From the NCBI GenBank assembly GCA_963709775.1, contig CAVPXS010000007.1, positions 310,001-374,000 on the forward strand: a DNA stretch of 64,000 nucleotides, in the 5' to 3' direction. Below, in pieces: positions 35,598 to 44,469 of the stretch. The notes under the pieces are model-generated. The model searched no databases. It saw only the letters and a list, made by a program, of their open reading frames with translations, and was not told the origin of the DNA. Origin of the DNA: Salinimicrobium sp963709775. Lineage in GTDB: Bacteria > Bacteroidota > Bacteroidia > Flavobacteriales > Flavobacteriaceae. Numbering within the stretch: position 1 is the stretch's first letter; each line of letters opens with the position of its first letter. Both the position numbers and the translations under genes were made by a program.

Positions 35598-36944
35598 TCA
35601 AAAGTTATAGTTCAGGATGAGGTCAATATGGAACAGGTCGGTTTTGTTGAAGTAGAAGTTAGGATTATCGGGGAAGTCACCATTGGCAAATTTGCCTACC
35701 AGTAAAAGCTCCGGTTTCAGGTTCTTCCACTTTTCAAAATTGAAGAACAGGTCAAGATTTACCTGGGTATAATCGGGCACGGCGTACTTGTTGAGCCTGG
35801 CATCCATCACCGAAGGTTTCCAATGGTGCCCCACACTCAGGATGCTATGTATATTTGTTTGTAAACCCTTCAGCGGAAGGAGGGTGTTGTAATAGGCTAC
35901 CAGCGCATGATTGTCGGCGGAGCCTTCACTGCGCTCCCTTTTCTGAAAACTGAACAGGAATTCCCTGCCCCATTCCCTTGGGAAAATGAACTGCCCGTGA
36001 GGCAGGATATAGTCATAGGAAAGCGAAAAAGAAGACCGGTTCCATTTATAATTGAACTGGGCTCCAAGCACGTCTGAAGAATTTTCCCTGTAGTACCGCA
36101 ATTCTTCCGAAGCATTCCCGCCATTTCCCACCTGCTCCTGGTGTAACCACTCCAGTTCGAGGGAGACCCGGTTATTTACTTGCCATTGGGGGTTGAGGTA
36201 AGAAGTGTTGAAAATATTATCTGCGTAATAATTCCAGAGATCGATATTCAGTTTCTCAATTCCGCTGAAATTGGCATGGGCGGTAATAAGAAAATCCGAT
36301 TCTGTGTTGCCTGCATATTGATTGGGTTCGCCGTTCCAGTTCCTGCCGGTGGCGTAGGTGCCAATGCTCTCGCCAATATTATAGAAGCCGCCGGTTGAGC
36401 GCGGGGCGATCTCATTAAAGATCCCTGCTTCAAAAATGGCATTTTTGGAAGGTTTCGCAGAATAATGAAACCCCTGAACAAAGGTGGGGATCATCCTGCC
36501 GTCCTGCGGATTGATAAGAGGGGAGACAAATTTCATCCTTCCAAGTTTCAGCTCATGCTCCTTCAGCTTATAGCGGGCAAAGAGTTCCCCGGCCACAAAC
36601 AGGAATTTCTGGTCCAGGTCAAGCCGGTTAAAAAGGCCTTCTTCGTAGCGGCTTAATTTTCCGGTAGTGGGATCGGGAATGCTAAGATCCTGAATCCAGG
36701 TATTTACCGATGCATAAAGGGCACCCGTCACCGAAAATTCCGGCGTGAATTTATAAGAGTATTTTAGATGTCCTCCTGTAGCAAGCGCAGTGAAATCCTT
36801 TAATTCCTCTTTGTTGAAGGTGTTCATGTAATAGCTTCGCCACTGTCCCGAAAATTCCCCTTTTGCAGGCACCTTAAGGCTATCCTGAGAAAATAGCAGG
36901 ATTGGCAGTAAAAAGAACAGGAGTACAGAAAGCTTTTTCAGCAT
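35598..36944 (-). CDS. Outer-membrane porin paired with a TsdA-type cytochrome
   Basis: The 448-residue product has a signal peptide (LSVLLFFLLPILLFSQ) and many alternating beta-strands with aromatic belts (WRSYYMNTFNK, YKFTPEFSVTGALYAS, FNYKWNRSSFSLSYDYILP), ending in LFHIDLILNYNF. A final phenylalanine is typical of outer-membrane barrels. Its start ATG overlaps the stop of the cytochrome gene by one base (TAATG), so the two are translationally coupled. The barrel resembles the alginate-export or OprD-like porins in style but cannot be assigned further. By context it may let sulfur oxyanions or another substrate reach the periplasmic cytochrome. Confidence 0.8.
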   Translation of the reverse strand: MLKKLSVLLFFLLPILLFSQDSLKVPAKGEFSGQWRSYYMNTFNKEELKDFTALATGGHLKYSYKFTPEFSVTGALYASVNTWIQDLSIPDPTTGKLSRYEEGLFNRLDLDQKFLFVAGELFARYKLKEHELKLGRMKFVSPLINPQDGRMIPTFVQGFHYSAKPSKNAIFEAGIFNEIAPRSTGGFYNIGESIGTYATGRNWNGEPNQYAGNTESDFLITAHANFSGIEKLNIDLWNYYADNIFNTSYLNPQWQVNNRVSLELEWLHQEQVGNGGNASEELRYYRENSSDVLGAQFNYKWNRSSFSLSYDYILPHGQFIFPREWGREFLFSFQKRERSEGSADNHALVAYYNTLLPLKGLQTNIHSILSVGHHWKPSVMDARLNKYAVPDYTQVNLDLFFNFEKWKNLKPELLLVGKFANGDFPDNPNFYFNKTDLFHIDLILNYNF

Positions 36945-37993
36945 TATTTATTTTTCTTGATCCCGTATTCCTCCAGATAGAATTCGGCGATAGGAGGATA
37001 AGGCCCGTATTTATGCTGTTCTGCCGAGAAATCATCTGCCCATGGCCCATAAGGAGTAGACATGGGTTTCAGTTTAAGATCGGGATAATCTTCCTCCAGA
37101 TTTGGCTTTTCGGGCCGGGAGAAACTGTTGATATATCCCGCCACATGGAAGGATTCTTCATCGGTCAATTTTGGATTGTCCCAGGTAGCCTGTCCAAAAG
37201 GCATATTCCCTTTAATAAACTCGGCAGCTGTGATCACCCGGTTCATTCCGGCGCCGTTATTATAAGAATCTTCACCCCATAGAGGTGGATACGTGTAAGA
37301 ACCGTCAGGCTTTTTTATACCCTGCCCGTCCTGCCCGTGACACACCACGCATTCTTTGGTATAAATGGCCTCACCCCTATCAAGATCTACTGCGACCTCC
37401 GGGATCTCAAGATTTACATAGCCTTTGTACATTTTCTCTTTTTCTTCCGGAAGATCCTCTCCCAGCCAGGACATATAAGCGATAATTGCCTGCATGGGTT
37501 CTGAATCCACCGGCATTTTTTCACCGTTCATACTGCGCTGCATACAACCATTAATACGGTCTTCCATAGTTCCGGTAGCATTTGATCTCCCCCTGAACTG
37601 AGGAAAGCGATCCACAACTCCTACCCACGATCCCGATCCCGGTTTTGTGCCCAGTTCAAGATGGCAGTTGGTACAGGAAAGATTGTTCCCGGCATAGCGC
37701 ATTCCTTCTTCTGCAGCAGGGCCCATATATTTTGAGCTTTCGGCTACGAGATGATATCCATATTCCACTTTTTCATCCATTTCGCCCAATTCAAGGGCTG
37801 CCAGCACGTCTTTTGGAACCCATTCTCCAACTTCTTCCTCTTCGGCAACAGCCACTTGCTGCTCATTATCAAATCTGAACAGGGAAGGATTGACCGAATA
37901 AAGGTACACCCCTGCAAAAACGACCACAATAAGGGCGATCACTGCGCCAAAGGTGTAGAACAAATGGGTGGCGAGGGTTTTAATTTTTTCCAT
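36944..37993 (-). CDS. tsdA: Dihaem cytochrome c of the thiosulfate dehydrogenase (TsdA) family
   Basis: The 349-residue product has an N-terminal transmembrane anchor (LFYTFGAVIALIVVVFAGVYLY) and two cytochrome c domains. The first haem site is CTNCH in NNLSCTNCHLELGTKPG. It is followed by FPQFRGRSNATGTMEDRINGCMQRSMNG, whose cysteine matches the unusual axial haem ligand of TsdA. The second site is CVVCH in KECVVCHGQDGQG, with a possible methionine ligand in GNMPFGQATW. TsdA enzymes oxidise thiosulfate to tetrathionate or run the reverse reaction; direction cannot be told from sequence. The first stretch (YGYHLVAESSKYMGP) also fits the family. The cytochrome is anchored to the inner membrane and faces the periplasm. 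It is coupled to the following porin gene. Confidence 0.87.
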   Translation of the reverse strand: MEKIKTLATHLFYTFGAVIALIVVVFAGVYLYSVNPSLFRFDNEQQVAVAEEEEVGEWVPKDVLAALELGEMDEKVEYGYHLVAESSKYMGPAAEEGMRYAGNNLSCTNCHLELGTKPGSGSWVGVVDRFPQFRGRSNATGTMEDRINGCMQRSMNGEKMPVDSEPMQAIIAYMSWLGEDLPEEKEKMYKGYVNLEIPEVAVDLDRGEAIYTKECVVCHGQDGQGIKKPDGSYTYPPLWGEDSYNNGAGMNRVITAAEFIKGNMPFGQATWDNPKLTDEESFHVAGYINSFSRPEKPNLEEDYPDLKLKPMSTPYGPWADDFSAEQHKYGPYPPIAEFYLEEYGIKKNK

Positions 37994-38259
37994 ACTTCAA
38001 AATTTACAGTTCCTGGGGTCCAAAAAAATCGTCCATAAAAGCCGAATCTGTAAACCTAATGGAAACATCGAGACCCCTAAGTAACCATTGTTACAGACCT
38101 TTTTGCTGAAAATTTTATTTAACTATAAAAGGTAGGTTTTAAATTGAAATCACAGAATGACAAAAGTCATCCAATTAAAAAATTAACGAGACGGGAGAAA
38201 ATGGAGCGACCTTGTCTGTTTATATGAAGGACAAGCCGGGGTTTTTCTTTCACAAATTC

Positions 38260-38944
38260 TTACCCGCCCAGGATAAAATCTGCAGCCATTTTCGCGTGAA
38301 GCTGGGTGGTAGCGATCATGGGAAGGTTAAAATCTGAAGCATCCAGCAGCATTGGCAATTCGGTACATCCAAGGATGATCCCATCTGCTCCTTTTGCTTT
38401 TAGCAACTCCATTTGCTCCCGGAAAAAGGTTTTGGCCTCCTGGGTAAAGATTCCCTGGGTGAGTTCGGCAGAAACATAATGGTGGTTTTGATCTATGATA
38501 TTGAGCATCGGGAATTATGGTGTCGATATCGTAGTGCTCTTTTAAATACTTTGGGATAAAATCTCCCGTCATGGTTGGCCGGTTTCCAAGTAGGCCGAGG
38601 GTTTTAAGTCCCTTTTCCCGGGCTTCTTTTCCAATGGCATCGGCGATATGCAGTATTGGAATTTCTATTTTAGGCTGCACAAAATCAAATACCATATGCG
38701 GGGTATTGGCACAAATGACCAGCGCTTCGGCACCTGCATTTTGTAAGGTATTCGCGATTTCGAGATACTTTTTGTTGATCTTCTCCTTATTCTGCTCCCG
38801 CATGAGCTCAATATTAAGGCTGTAGATGAGCAACTCGGGATTTGCCTGAGTACCGATCTTTTCCCCTACCATTTCATTGATAAGCCTGTAATAAACAATG
38901 GTGGAATGCCAGGAAGTGCCGCCAATTAACCCAATCTTTTTCAT
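38260..38944 (-). CDS. Aspartate/glutamate racemase family protein, frameshifted
   Basis: From ATG 38944 the product reads MKKIGLIGGTSWHSTIVYYRLIN. It has the first catalytic cysteine in ALVICANTPHMVFD and LGLLGNRPTMTGDFIPKYLKEHYDIDTIIPD. The frame is then lost near 38512. The second half (LNIIDQNHHYVSAELTQGIF, and the second cysteine in GIILGCTELPML) is in another frame to 38260. Both catalytic cysteines of the PLP-independent racemases are therefore encoded, and the repaired protein is about 228 residues. A one-base change near CCCGATGCTC is enough to explain the break. Substrate aspartate is inferred from the family. Confidence 0.85.
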
Positions 38945-39037
38945 CTCGCCAGGTTTTAAGTTTTCCTGAAGTTAATACAATTCCCGGAGTGTGGATGTTA
39001 CAAAGGTCACATTGGAAGATTTGTGGGGAAAATGTAA

Positions 39038-39260
39038 GGTTTGGAACTGTTCTAAGCGTGTTTCAGAGCTTTACACAGACTTTTACACAACTACGGAATT
39101 TACAGATCAATTCAAGCGTTTAAATGCGGTTCTGAAAGAATTTGAGGTGAAGGATCACAGAGAACAACCATTTCTAAAAATTAAAATGATTGACCTAAAT
39201 AGAAAAACTTTGCCTCTTTACAAAAGATTAGATGAAAAAAATATAAGTTCGCAAAAATAA
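39038..39260 (+). pseudogene. C-terminal fragment of a replication-protein-like gene (copy 1)
   Basis: The frame encodes VWNCSKRVSELYTDFYTTTEF to DLNRKTLPLYKRLDEKN. It is about 88% identical at DNA level to 56398-56620, with the differences mostly at third codon positions. The open frame can be read from ATG 38991, but the first 15 residues do not match the second copy, so the upstream part was replaced. In copy 2 the preceding residues are SIASYVTKYVTKND, a pattern I associate with replication initiators of Microviridae and related rolling-circle elements. That assignment is tentative. Confidence 0.5.
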
Positions 39261-39289
39261 CAAAGAGTTTCGACCTATTCAATAACTAC

Positions 39290-40977
39290 TCTTTTAAAGA
39301 TCATAATTCAAATGATAAGCTGTTCCCTTTTCCATTACTACATTAAATTTTGAAATGGCTAACCGCTCAAGTAGGTCCTTATTTATTGCCTTAATTTTTA
39401 ACATGTAGATAGACATATATCGCACTAAATGATAAATGAAATCATTCAGTAAGTGTCCATAACAAGATAATCCTGTTTGAATACTTCGACTCGAACCAAA
39501 GGCTCTATTCTTTTTATCCAGAAATTCTGAAATATTACAATATAATCTGATAGCAATTTAAGAGGTAATCCCTGCACAATCTACGCATTTCATATGATCC
39601 GTTTCTTGGTATAAAAAGAGAGTCTATTTCAAAGAGATATGCATCAGCATAAACACTTTCTTCTAAGTCATTATGAAAACTGGAGTAATTCCTGAAATTG
39701 CTTTTTTATCGGCTCCCCTGCTAATTCTTCCAACAATACCAACAGTGTTTCCTGATGCCAAACATCGTTTTCCAGCTATACCGTAAGTGTAAATAATATT
39801 TGAGTGACTTATTTTTTTACTATATATCTCATCAAATTCTGTGTCCATTACAGCTATATCTTTTTACATCTTTATCAACAATTTCTGTAGCGATTTTCTA
39901 CAGTTGTTTCGAGCCAACAGCTTTAAATTTTAGATTTAAATCTTCACGGAATGTTTTGAATATTTTTCTCCAGTAAATTGTATCTATAGAGGCTTCGTTA
40001 TATTCCCCTTTTTGAACTTCAGAAACATTAACTTTTATACCTACCTTGTAAATCAAGTTCTTCAATAACAATTGAACCGTCATAAGCTGTATGTAACAAC
40101 TCAGGAAAAATGACTCTTCTAACTGGTGAACAACGGAACGAATATCCAATGTTCTGGAGAATGGAACAAGATTATGAATTTTGATCATCGCTTTAAATTT
40201 CTAGCAACTGGAGGCGATTCTTGCGTGAATCATCCTAGTATAATACTGCTGCAACTCTCCTGTAGAATTTATTTCACCTGAAGATGCTTTTAAGTTTTTT
40301 CCCCTTTTATCCGAAGTTTTACTGAATCATCGACTCCATTGGAGTTTGAAAGCTCAAAATCATTTTCTAATAGTCAGATTTCATTTGATCCTATAATCAC
40401 TGATTTAATAAATTCTTTTCATTTTTAGCTACATATTTCAGGTAATCGTAAACGAACCGATGAATATTTTTCATCCCCAATATGGTATCCCAATACAACG
40501 CCGTATGAAAAGAGTTCTTCTGGCTTGTCTATTATCTAGCAAAGAAGCCAATTCACGTTTATTAGTCAGCATAAAATCCTATCGAAGTTTTTCAAATTTT
40601 AGCATAGTGATTCTTCTCTATTGCCAAATTTTTTTTCAAAACTATGGAAATTCCTTAATCTCTTCTTAGATGAAGATTGGAATCTAAATACTATCTCTAG
40701 GATAAGGAGTTAAACCATTCCTTTTGAAATTTTCAATCTCAATAAAAGGTTTAAATTTCTTTTTATCAAAGCTTCTAAGCCTTATATGAACTTTATCATA
40801 CTGTATTCTACTAGTATAAAAGTCCAATTTCAGAGTAGCTACAACAAGGTTAATCAATGTAGTTTCCCTGATCCATTAACACCAATAATAAAATTAATGT
40901 CTTTTGAAAAGTCGATCTCTGCGGTTTTGTCACCCCAGAAACCTTCTACTTTTACGTAATCTATGTAATTCATAATT
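39290..40977 (-). pseudogene. Decayed AAA-family ATPase gene
   Basis: On the minus strand an ATG at 40974 begins MNYIDYVKVEGFWGDKTAEI and leads to a P-loop (INFIIGVNGSGK). After one base is skipped the next frame continues as TTLINLVVATLKLDF and SRIQYDKVHIRLRSFDKKK. Further fragments in changing frames are LYWDTILGMKNIHRFVYDYL (about 40490), NLVPFSRTLDIRSVVHQLEES (about 40150) and LLHTAYDGSIVIEELDLQG (about 40080). A less certain piece, DAYLFEIDSLFIPRNGSYEMRRL (near 39620), may belong to a separate downstream gene. Stops interrupt every frame. The N-terminus fits the AAA15/RloB-OLD-like ATPases common in defence islands. It is clearly non-functional. Confidence 0.6.
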
Positions 40978-41081
40978 TGTTTATCAACGGAGTTGAACAA
41001 ATATATGTTATATTTAAAATATTGTTAAATAAATTTAGAAAAGGTGATCACCCATTATTCCCCCCTCACTCCGCCCCTGAC

Positions 41082-41146
41082 ATAAAAAAAGCCCTACAAA
41101 CGTACTGTTTATAGGGCTTTTCAAGCATTAAAAGTGGTCCCACCTG
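41082..41146. repeat. Left attachment site (attL) of the island
   Basis: These 65 bases match 57676-57740 at 64 positions. They contain a terminator-like hairpin (AAGCCCTA...TAGGGCTT) followed by the last 18 bases of the tRNA(CAU) gene region ending GTGGTCCCACCTG. The similarity extends imperfectly about 25 bases further left. The sequence then departs from the tRNA, so this is the displaced 3' end left by integration. Confidence 0.88.
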
Positions 41147-41288
41147 AACCACACAACCACAAAAATGAAAATCTCAAAAAATCCACAAACGCGGCTACAA
41201 CATCAGTAATTATGCGGCATACCAGAAGTTTTACTGAATTCTATTTTCGATTTAGATTGAGGCCGTTTGCATTTATTTGCGCTTAACC

Positions 41289-41328
41289 GTACAACTATCG
41301 TACAAATTATTTACATTTGACTGTACAA
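41289..41328 (+). promoter_or_regulatory. Integrase promoter with three GTACAA boxes
   Basis: TACATTTG (41312-41319) is a good -7 element 19 bases before the integrase ATG. GTACAA occurs at 41289, 41300 and 41323, that is spaced 11 and 23 bases, one and about two helical turns. The boxes flank and overlap the -33/-7 region, as an operator or a recombinase arm-site array would. Confidence 0.6.
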
Positions 41329-41338
41329 AATATCTGAC

Positions 41339-42631
41339 ATGGCAAGCGTAAATTTCCTCTACCGTTCTACTAAACCTAAGGCCTTTCTAAACCTGAGATT
41401 GCTCTTCAGAATTACCGATGAAAAATTTCCGAAGGGTTATGAAGATTTTTCACTTGGAGGAAAAACAAAGCTGGAGGTATCCAAACAATATTGGGAAAAA
41501 GAACATCTGCAAATAAGATTCAAAAGAACTAATGATATTGATGAACTAAACAGGATCCAAGAGCTAAAGGAAAAGCAGAATAGTATTAACCTGGAGCTGA
41601 ACAAAATTGAAGCTCATATTTTGCAATCCTTTAATTCTACCGATCCTGAAAAGATCTCTAAAGAATGGCTTCAAAAAACCATTAATGATTACTATAATCC
41701 TAAAAAAGTAAAGGAGAAGCCAGAAGACCTTATCTCTTACGTGGAAGTCTATATCGAAGAAAGAAAGGAGCATGTAAGTCCGGCAACTGTAAAGAAGTCG
41801 AATGTTATTAAGCAAATGCTGGTAAAATTCCAGAACAGCTTAGATCAGACTATCTTGTTGAAAGATATTGATCTGGATTTTAAGAGGGATTTTGAAGCTT
41901 ATATGCTCGAAGAGGGATATGCCTATAACACAATCGCAAGAGCTATTAAATTCACTAAAACGGTGGCACGTCATGCCTATAGCCAAGGTTTGGAAACCAG
42001 TCGGCAATTAGACAGGATCAAAACAAAAACTAAGGAATCAGAAAAAATATACCTCACTTTTGAGGAGTTGGAAAAAATCAAGAAAAAGAGCTTTACGAAA
42101 GAGCACCTGGAGACTGCCAGGGACTGGTTGATAATTTCATGCTTTACAGGGCAGAGAATTTCCGACTTTATGCGGTTTACTAAGGACATGATTAGGAAGA
42201 AAGATGATAAGTTTTTGCTCGAATTCACTCAGAAGAAAACGGGTAAAATTATGACTATCCCTTTGCTCAAACAGGTCAGGGAGATCCTCGATAAAAGGAA
42301 TGGCGAGTTCCCCAGGCCTTTACCCGATCCAAAGTACAACGAGTACATAAAAGATGTATGTAGAAAAGCAGGATTAAAAGAGGAAGTTTGGGGAAGCAAA
42401 AAAATAGAAGTTGCCGAAAAACAGTTCAGAAAAAAAGCAGATTATTATGAAAAATGGAAGCTGGTGACAAGTCATATCGGCAGAAGGAGCTTTGCAACCA
42501 ACTATTATGGTGAAGTTCCATTATCACACTTAAAAACTATTACCGGCCACCACACAGAGAGAAATTTCATGGCCTATTTAGGAAAAGGAGATGAAGAAAA
42601 GGCTATTGATGCTTTGAAGTATTTTGATTAG
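41339..42631 (+). CDS. Tyrosine recombinase (integrase) of the island
   Basis: The 430-residue product has an N-terminal arm-binding domain (NFLYRSTKPKAFLNLRLLFRI), a phage-integrase SAM-like core-binding domain (residues 130-225, ISYVEVYIEERKEHVSPATVKKS) and a catalytic domain. Catalytic residues are Arg in CFTGQRISDFMRF, the lysine in the beta-hairpin after it (TQKKTGKIMTIPL), HxxR in SHIGRRSFATNYYG, His in TITGHHTERNF and the nucleophile Tyr in MAYLGKG. All are present, so it should be active. It follows attL directly and is transcribed away from it. It is of the flavobacterial tRNA-targeting type. Confidence 0.95.
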   Translation: MASVNFLYRSTKPKAFLNLRLLFRITDEKFPKGYEDFSLGGKTKLEVSKQYWEKEHLQIRFKRTNDIDELNRIQELKEKQNSINLELNKIEAHILQSFNSTDPEKISKEWLQKTINDYYNPKKVKEKPEDLISYVEVYIEERKEHVSPATVKKSNVIKQMLVKFQNSLDQTILLKDIDLDFKRDFEAYMLEEGYAYNTIARAIKFTKTVARHAYSQGLETSRQLDRIKTKTKESEKIYLTFEELEKIKKKSFTKEHLETARDWLIISCFTGQRISDFMRFTKDMIRKKDDKFLLEFTQKKTGKIMTIPLLKQVREILDKRNGEFPRPLPDPKYNEYIKDVCRKAGLKEEVWGSKKIEVAEKQFRKKADYYEKWKLVTSHIGRRSFATNYYGEVPLSHLKTITGHHTERNFMAYLGKGDEEKAIDALKYFD

Positions 42632-42858
42632 AAATTATCGTACAGTGAATTGGTACCATAAATTTAGAATTTATATTTTTTTCTTCACAACCCGGTTCCT
42701 GTTATTTTTATCCTATTCTTTTTAATTAAAAACATCAACTCTTTTGATGTAACTGTTCCGTCTTCTTTTGGCTTACTTACATGATCCTTTATTAGTTAAA
42801 ATTCTTGAGATCATTCCAAAATTATTTATTCGGATGGTAATTTTATCTTTAGGTCTAT

Positions 42859-44373
42859 CTATTCCTTCTTTAACCAAAACCAAATTACTTCCTGATGATC
42901 AAGACCATAATGATCATTAGCCCTTATCTCCAGTTTATGGTAGCCTTCTTGTAAATCTGTCGGAATGGTCGACTTCCAGATATGAGATGAGGAACGAGAT
43001 AAATATGGAGAGCGCCTGCTAACTGAATTTGGATATTTCTTTTCATCCTGAAGCTTCTTAATTCTATTAATAAATGGATCGATTATCCTTTCCCGTTTCA
43101 TAGTCAGCCATTCATCATCATTTATTCTGTATTGTACTTCGGTTTTTTCTGAACCTGCAAAGACATTTACCAAAAAGGAGGAGTCTTTCGGGGTTAAAAC
43201 ATTTTGCACTTCTACTCCGGGTTCACCCAGCCAAAAACTTATCTGCTTTTCCTTTGCCAAACCAACCCCTTTATATTTGATTTGATAGTCTGTACCTTCT
43301 TTATTCTGAAAAAAATCAATCTCAAAATACCCTCGTGGAGTTCCACATTGCATAAGTGCCAGCGGGACTCCATGCCAGTCTTTTTCTCCAGTCCACCAAT
43401 GGCCTGAAACAGCACCTACTGTAAGTTCATGGACCTGCTGCCCTTCAACCCGATTTCGAAACTTCTGGAAAACTGTATGGGTATGGCCCGAAAGCAATAG
43501 AACTCGTTCTTGATTTTTCACGATCTCCAGCAATTCTGATTTATTATCCAGCATTCCTAAAGGGATGTGCTGACTGATTACAAGCAGTTGATTATCGCCC
43601 GTTTCTTTTAACAACTCAGAAAGGAACTGCAAATCATTAGCACTGTATTTTCCATTATAGCCATATTTGCCTACTGGTTCTATTGTGTTTAGAATTACAA
43701 ACAAAACCTTTTCCTTGTAAAAAGCATAGGTAGTCGGACCAAAGAATTCTGAATAATCTTTATGCTGGAATTCATGGGAATGGTTAGGATTCCTATCGTG
43801 GTTTCCGTAGACTGACCATGTGGGCTTTTGAAAATTTTTTAGACGTTGGGACAAAGGTTTGAAAAGCTGGGGTTCATCATTGACCAGATCTCCTAAAAAT
43901 ATATTGAAATCATAATCGTCTCTCTGTCTTAGTTCGGAAAGAATACTCTGATCTGCATACCAAAGTTCATCATGGTCCCCTATCTGAATATCTCCAATGA
44001 TTAAAGCTTTAAAATTACCCTTTAAAGGAGAAGAAATTAGGTCGAAGTCCACTCCCTTAATCTTCTTTGGAAAATCCTGGGTTTGGGATGGAACTGAAAA
44101 CCACCAGTTTTTCCCATTAATGAAAGAATATCCCTGTGAAAGTATGGGAAACACTTTATCACCCGGTTCAGCTTCTATGGTATAATTACCTTTTCGATTA
44201 GTAGAAGTGAATGTTTTTCCATTAGAAACTCTCATGTTTCTCAAGGGTTCCTCAAAAGGATCCTTTATTCCATTGCCATTTTCGTCCAGGAATATCACCC
44301 CAGAAACTTCAATGGACTGTGCTTGACAAATCCCCACACAGAAAAAAATGTAATAGATGAAGAATTTTTTCAT
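42859..44373 (-). CDS. Secreted calcineurin-like metallophosphoesterase
   Basis: The 504-residue product has a signal peptide (FFIYYIFFCVGICQAQ) and an SdrB-like/metallophosphoesterase N-terminal beta-domain (VSGVIFLDENGNGIKDPFEEPLRNMRVSNG). The catalytic domain shows IIGDIQIGDHDELW, NIFLGDLVNDE, SVYGNHDRNP, VISQHIPLG and LSGHTHTVF, the full set of dinuclear-metal motifs. A C-terminal beta-domain follows (HIWKSTIPTDLQEGYHKLEIRANDHYG). It should hydrolyse phosphomonoesters or diesters in the periplasm; the substrate is unknown. It is the last gene of the island's minus-strand cluster and lies behind a terminator, so it may have its own promoter. Confidence 0.92.
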   Translation of the reverse strand: MKKFFIYYIFFCVGICQAQSIEVSGVIFLDENGNGIKDPFEEPLRNMRVSNGKTFTSTNRKGNYTIEAEPGDKVFPILSQGYSFINGKNWWFSVPSQTQDFPKKIKGVDFDLISSPLKGNFKALIIGDIQIGDHDELWYADQSILSELRQRDDYDFNIFLGDLVNDEPQLFKPLSQRLKNFQKPTWSVYGNHDRNPNHSHEFQHKDYSEFFGPTTYAFYKEKVLFVILNTIEPVGKYGYNGKYSANDLQFLSELLKETGDNQLLVISQHIPLGMLDNKSELLEIVKNQERVLLLSGHTHTVFQKFRNRVEGQQVHELTVGAVSGHWWTGEKDWHGVPLALMQCGTPRGYFEIDFFQNKEGTDYQIKYKGVGLAKEKQISFWLGEPGVEVQNVLTPKDSSFLVNVFAGSEKTEVQYRINDDEWLTMKRERIIDPFINRIKKLQDEKKYPNSVSRRSPYLSRSSSHIWKSTIPTDLQEGYHKLEIRANDHYGLDHQEVIWFWLKKE

Positions 44374-44418
44374 TTAAATTAAAATTAGTGAATACGGTAA
44401 GACCTTTTGAAACAAATA

Positions 44419-44445
44419 GAAAAGCGGGGATTGGCCCCGCTTTTC
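44419..44445 (-). terminator. Terminator between the lipoprotein and phosphoesterase genes
   Basis: GAAAAGCGGGG and CCCCGCTTTTC form a perfect 11-bp stem around ATTGG, with T-rich sequence on the minus side only within the stem. It lies 25 bases after the lipoprotein stop. Confidence 0.7.
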
Positions 44446-44469
44446 AAAAATTGTAATGTTGCCAATTCT

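Noticed and set aside
36431..36455. A fourth copy of the CAAAAATG/CATTTTTG motif
   Set aside because: It encodes SKNAIFEA of the porin in frame and is probably chance.
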